Source: Gnetum montanum
Lineage: Eukaryota; Streptophyta; Gnetopsida; Gnetales; Gnetaceae
Direction: 5' to 3'
Assembly: GCA_015680685.1 (NCBI GenBank)
Contig: MNCI01033474.1
Coordinates: 2,550,256-2,614,255 of the forward strand
Length of the DNA: 64,000 nucleotides
Shown: positions 59,761 through 64,000 of the stretch, piece by piece
Position numbering within the stretch: position 1 is the stretch's first letter
Layout: each line of letters starts with the position of its first letter
Notes under the pieces: generated by a model
The model's input: only the letters and a program-made list of their open reading frames with translations
What the model was told of the DNA's origin: nothing
The model's database searches: none
Made by a program: the position numbers and the translations under genes

Positions 59761-61690
59761 AATCAAACCGATCTGGTGTTCCTCCTTTTTTACGTCCATA
59801 ACTTTCACTTTATCGAGATCCTAAAAACTATATAATATTTGCTTATTTGTTTATGGCTTTCATCTTGATAACAAATTCTTTCTAAGATTTGTTGTGTGTT
59901 GTTGTTTATTATTTTTAATTTGAATAGCTACGTTAAGTGATACTATTTTGTCTATGTGGATTTGGCCCCATTATCTACACTATTTAGAAAATCTTATTCT
60001 TTATTTCTAGCACTATTTCTATTTATGTTATGTTTATGATGATTGGATATGAAACTCATGATGATAATTTTTCAAGATGTTGTTTTGACATATAAGCTCT
60101 TCAATTACTAGCATTATTTACATGTTATTCTTGTTTTGATGTTTATTATCTTGTAACTATTGATGACAATGCTATGATGTATATGACAAATTGAAGTGGT
60201 AATATTGATGGCATGATACGATTAATGATGAAATGATAGATGCCTAAAAAGAAAACCAATTTCACGATTAGAAAGTACTTCCCAAGACGATTCCAACAAC
60301 ACTAATTTCACCTAAAGCAAACTCCTAAAAGTTTGATTAAGAAAATAATAATTAATAATATTTAATTACTACTAGTGATGATTGAAACTCCTAGAAACTT
60401 GCGCGCCATAATAGGCCCCTAAAATATAATATTACAACTGTACTAGTCACATCAACATCACATATCATATTCCACAAGTCCACATCACACCATCACACAC
60501 ACACATATATATAAATATATTTTTCATATATATGAAATATGCAAAATAACATGTCCAAGCTCAATTTTTTACCTCTTTGCCCCACATGCCCACATTGCAT
60601 GATCATATATACTACTCCAGCACAAAATTACAAGAAAAAAGTAAAGACAACCCACCAATTAAAATTGTTGTGGTAGAAAATTTGAAACAAACATAAAATC
60701 CTCAACAATTTGGTACGACTTTGTTTTGCTTCAAACAAGTTCGGTACCCATGTAGATACAACCATAGCAATTCCAAATCTAGGTTTAAAGCAAGTAAAAA
60801 TCATCCAAAAAGCTAAAATTCAGAAAAATGTGAAACATAAGAAGAGAGAAAACAAACTGAAAAAATCATGCTCTCATTCATTTATGTTGTCAACCAGAAA
60901 AGAAATAACATAACCTAATTGTTTTACAGTGCATGGTGGTAGAGTTGATGGGTCTTTTTGTTTTAAAGCCACAAAAAACAAAACAAAGGTTTATGCATAA
61001 GGCATAAACGTTACTTTTTTTTCATTGTGTTTCTTTAATGCACATCACATGCAAAACCTAATTCATTTACTTTTGACTTATGTATGATATATATATTTTC
61101 TTAAAGAAAATATTTTCATAAGTTATATATAATATTTTTCTCCACAACTAATGCCATGAACTTTAATCATGTGTAACACACACACTGGAACTCCAAATCA
61201 AAATCCCCTTGAACCTACAAGATCCATATCAAACACTCTACACATTCACATGCCAAATTGCACCCAAGCATCACATGACATAGCGCTATAGCTCAAATTC
61301 ATAGAGATCAAAATTTCATATAAAGCTTAAATGCATACTAAATAGGTGCTCTTATTTCCCAATCCAAAACCTCTTCCAGCAACATCACTTGGCTAACACA
61401 TCACACAGGGCTAGTATACATAATTACGTTAGTTAAGTATGTAAAGACATCAGAATCATAACATAAAGATAAAAGCCTCATAACATTCAAAGTGCAATCA
61501 TACTAAACTAACTCATTCCCGATAACCCACTAGGACTACACACGTAATGTATAAATTGAAAGCGTATGACCATACTTAACGTATCTAGATGGGATGTAAT
61601 AATACCCAAATCCCTTTCATGAATCTACCATGCCTTCCCAAGCTCCTCATCATTTCAATGGATTAGGTACTTATGTCTCTTTCTTTCTCT
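59761..61690. other. AT-rich spacer with a CA/TA microsatellite
   Basis: A short CA run passing into TA repeats lies at about 60491-60530. Otherwise nothing is supported. Confidence 0.4.
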
Positions 61691-61699
61691 TATTCTAAT

Positions 61700-64000
61700 A
61701 CCCTCTCTTCATTGTAGAACAACTCGCTTTCTAGACATGCTTAAAGTGGTAACTTTAGTTACATCTTTGAGAACCTCCTCATTATCCTTCAAGTCTAATA
61801 CAAGTACCTTTCTATAGTATAAAGTTATATCTAAAACATTAAAAACACCACATAAAAGGTAAATCATTAGAAATATTGAGTTCATAGGCATTATCATTGA
61901 TCTTGGCCCTAATTTAAAATGGGCCGACTCTCCTTGATTTAAGCTCAGATTAGGCCACATTCCTTAGTTTCTTATTACCCAAATGAAGCCAAACATAGTC
62001 ATCAACTTCAAAATTCACCTTCCTCTTTTCCAAATTATTGTTAATAGTAACCTCTTTTGCTTTAATTTTAAGCTTTGCCTTTACTTGCTTATGCAAGTTT
62101 TGCATACTTTGCATAAAATCTGAGCTATAACATAAGCATAACCATTAAATTTTCTCAAGTTAGCTACGATTCTAGGAGATTTCACCATAAATGAACTTTT
62201 ACCAATGTTGAAATGAAAAGAGTTTTTGTAGCTAAATTTAGCCTAAGAAAAGACAATTTCCATTCTATTTAGCTAATATTCATAAAAAAATCTCAAAATC
62301 TTTAGCAATGACTTACTCAAAACCTCCATTTATCTATTACTTTGGGAATATTAGATACTTAAAAAGGACAACTTAATACCTACAAGCTTTCAAAATAATC
62401 TCCAAAAGTGACTTGTGAATCTTACATCTCTATCACTCACAATATTTAAAGAAATTTCATGTAATCTAGCATGCCAAAAAACAAATGTGCAACATGAGAT
62501 ACATCATTGCTTCTTTTATGAGAAATGAAATGTATCATTTTGGAAACTCTACCCACTATAACAAAAATATTATCATGTCCATATTGTATCTTTAGAAGTC
62601 CACACATAAAAATTCATATAAATACTTTCTTGTGGACCATTAGGAATTGGTAAAGGCTAATAGTAACAAGTAATACCTTTTCCTCCTTTAAATTTTTAAC
62701 AAACATGATGCTACCTAACAAATTTATTTACATCATTTTACATATCTAGCTTGAAATAGCTTTTTGTAGTAAGCTTATATGTCTTGGTCTTACCCATATG
62801 TCTATCCATATCACAAGGATGCTTCTCATATAAAAGATATAACCTAAAATCATAATTTAGCATACATACCTTTTCATTCTTGGAGAGAAGTCTATGCTAT
62901 AGATGATAGTCTCTTCATCTATCCACTCTACTAACTAATGAAGTATTAGGATCCTTCCAAATCTTACTAGCATCATCATCATCTTTATACAAAGAAGTAA
63001 ATACCTTAAGTCCCTCTACTTGTGCACATGAATGATTCACCACATGAATCCTAAAAAGAGCATCTATTACCATATGATTTTTATTTTTACTTTTTTTGTT
63101 TAACACACACTGAAAATCTTGTAGCTACTCTATTAATTTCATATGCTTGGCACCTGACTTCTTTTGTGAATTCAAAAATTACAATGCTTTATAATTATTC
63201 AAAAGCAAAAATTCACTTCCTAATAAGTAAGGTCTCCAATGTTTAATAGCTTGAAGTATAACATACAATTCATTTTTATAGACACTATATTTTTTTCTTA
63301 ATTCATTTAGCTTTGCTAAGAAAAATAGAATGGTCTTATCTTCTTAGGAAAAAATATCATTAACCTCAAGTTGACTTGCATTCACCTCCACTTCAAAAAT
63401 TTTGGCAAAGTTGGAATGGCAAGCACTAGAACACTAAAATTTTTTATCTTTAGGGCTTGGAATAATTTCTCTGCTTATCACCTCAAATAAAATCTATACT
63501 TTTTTTTCCAAATAGGGAAGAATTTCCCATGCAATAAAACTAAAATGTTTAATAAATCTCCTATAAAAACTAGCCAGCCTAAGAAAAGATCTTACCTCTC
63601 CAACATTATTTAGTGAAGGCTAATCTCTAATTGCCTTGATCTTATTAGGCTCGTACTTCACTTGGATTTTGGAGATGATATGATCCAAATACATACTTTT
63701 CCTTTTTAGGAACTAGAATCTCTTCACATTTACTACTAACTACGCAACATGCCATTTGGAACACACTTTTCTCAAATGTTATACATTCTCATTCTCATTG
63801 GAACTGTAAACAAAGATTATCATCATCATCATCCTAGCCTTATCCTAATAAAATAGGGTTGAATACATGAGCTCTTCATTGCTATTTACCTCTATGAAAA
63901 GCTAAATCTTTGTCTATTTGTAGTTTCTTCAAATCATATTCAATTGTTTATTTTAATTTCTTCTTTGGTCTTCCTTTTTATGGCTTTTCTGGAATAGTGA
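61700..64000 (-). pseudogene. Gypsy pol remnant (element E), continuing past the window edge
   Basis: Read from high to low coordinates on the minus strand. RT end (63480-63760): EVRSFLRLASFYRRFIKHFS, preceded by PNKIKAIRD. RNase H (62900-63480): VEVNASQLEV, LLGSEFLLLNNYKAL, HMVIDALFR. Integrase zinc-finger region and core (62380-62890): HMGKTKTYKL, PLPIPNGPQESIYMNF, VDRVSKMIHFIS and SDRDVRFTSHFW (about 62410-62445, second catalytic Asp). C-terminal part (61880-62010): YVWLHLGNKKLRN, SRRVGPF and INDNAYELNI. The motifs match the chromovirus-type gypsy pol rather than element C's type, so it is a different lineage. Many stops and frame changes. The LTR was not located. Confidence 0.8.

Noticed and set aside
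1-64000. CRISPR array, bacterial operons, riboswitches or tRNA/rRNA genes
   Set aside because: Repeats here are long tandem or terminal repeats of plant elements, and introns and retroelements show a plant nuclear origin; no cloverleaf or rRNA sequence was seen.

Overview
The window looks like nuclear DNA from a land plant with a large, repeat-filled genome. A gymnosperm is my inference, not something a marker gene proves. The background is AT-rich and poor in CpG. Nearly everything recognisable is a retrotransposon or DNA transposon in some state of decay. I found no confident single-copy host gene, no tRNA or rRNA gene and no CRISPR array. There is one scaffold gap (35278-35468) and one single ambiguous base (7367).

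Layout. 1-180: end of an LTR whose relatives recur at 13.7, 21.6, 34.9 and 37.3 kb (called family A/B here). 424-10480: a complete minus-strand Ty3/gypsy element (C) with target duplication TCAAA and decayed gag-pro-RT-RNase H-integrase. A 1.48 kb unclassified insertion with its own target duplication splits its protease. 10486-10834: LTR piece of family D. 13702-22428: a complete plus-strand LTR element (A) with target duplication ATAGT, a tRNA-Asp-type primer site and gag, but no visible pol. In place of pol it has a second long decayed coding region with a coiled coil, preceded by a promoter-like block. 23.1-25.5 kb: two sets of long tandem repeats. 25.6-30.8 kb: a broken multi-exon gene ending in a Ulp1-like cysteine protease domain. 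31.6-34.2 kb (minus) and 38.1-41.1 kb (plus): two head-to-head hAT transposase pseudogenes. Between them lies a rearranged family-B LTR element (34.7-38.1 kb) whose gag has a long RS/His-rich N-terminal part.

43079-46908: a GC-rich, CpG-rich, 5'-truncated L1-type LINE with a clean 12-13 bp target duplication. Downstream of the reverse transcriptase and its zinc-knuckle tail it carries about 460 more codons, with a coiled coil and a J-domain-like segment that keeps the HPD tripeptide. 48.1-51.8 kb: a decayed Ty1/copia element. 53.9-57.3 kb: family-D gypsy LTR, initiator-Met primer site, gag and protease, with an array of AAAGACRTCTTT palindromes upstream. 59.1-59.75 kb: a 310-bp tandem duplication. 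61.7-64.0 kb: minus-strand pol of a further gypsy element running off the window.

The most unusual signals are: (1) the LINE tail with coiled coil and J-domain; (2) the gag-only element A with its extra coding region; (3) arrays of GATATC-type palindromes at 14-bp spacing upstream of the TATA box in family A/B LTRs, repeated at a second site inside element A. All homology statements come from reading translations by eye; no database search was run.
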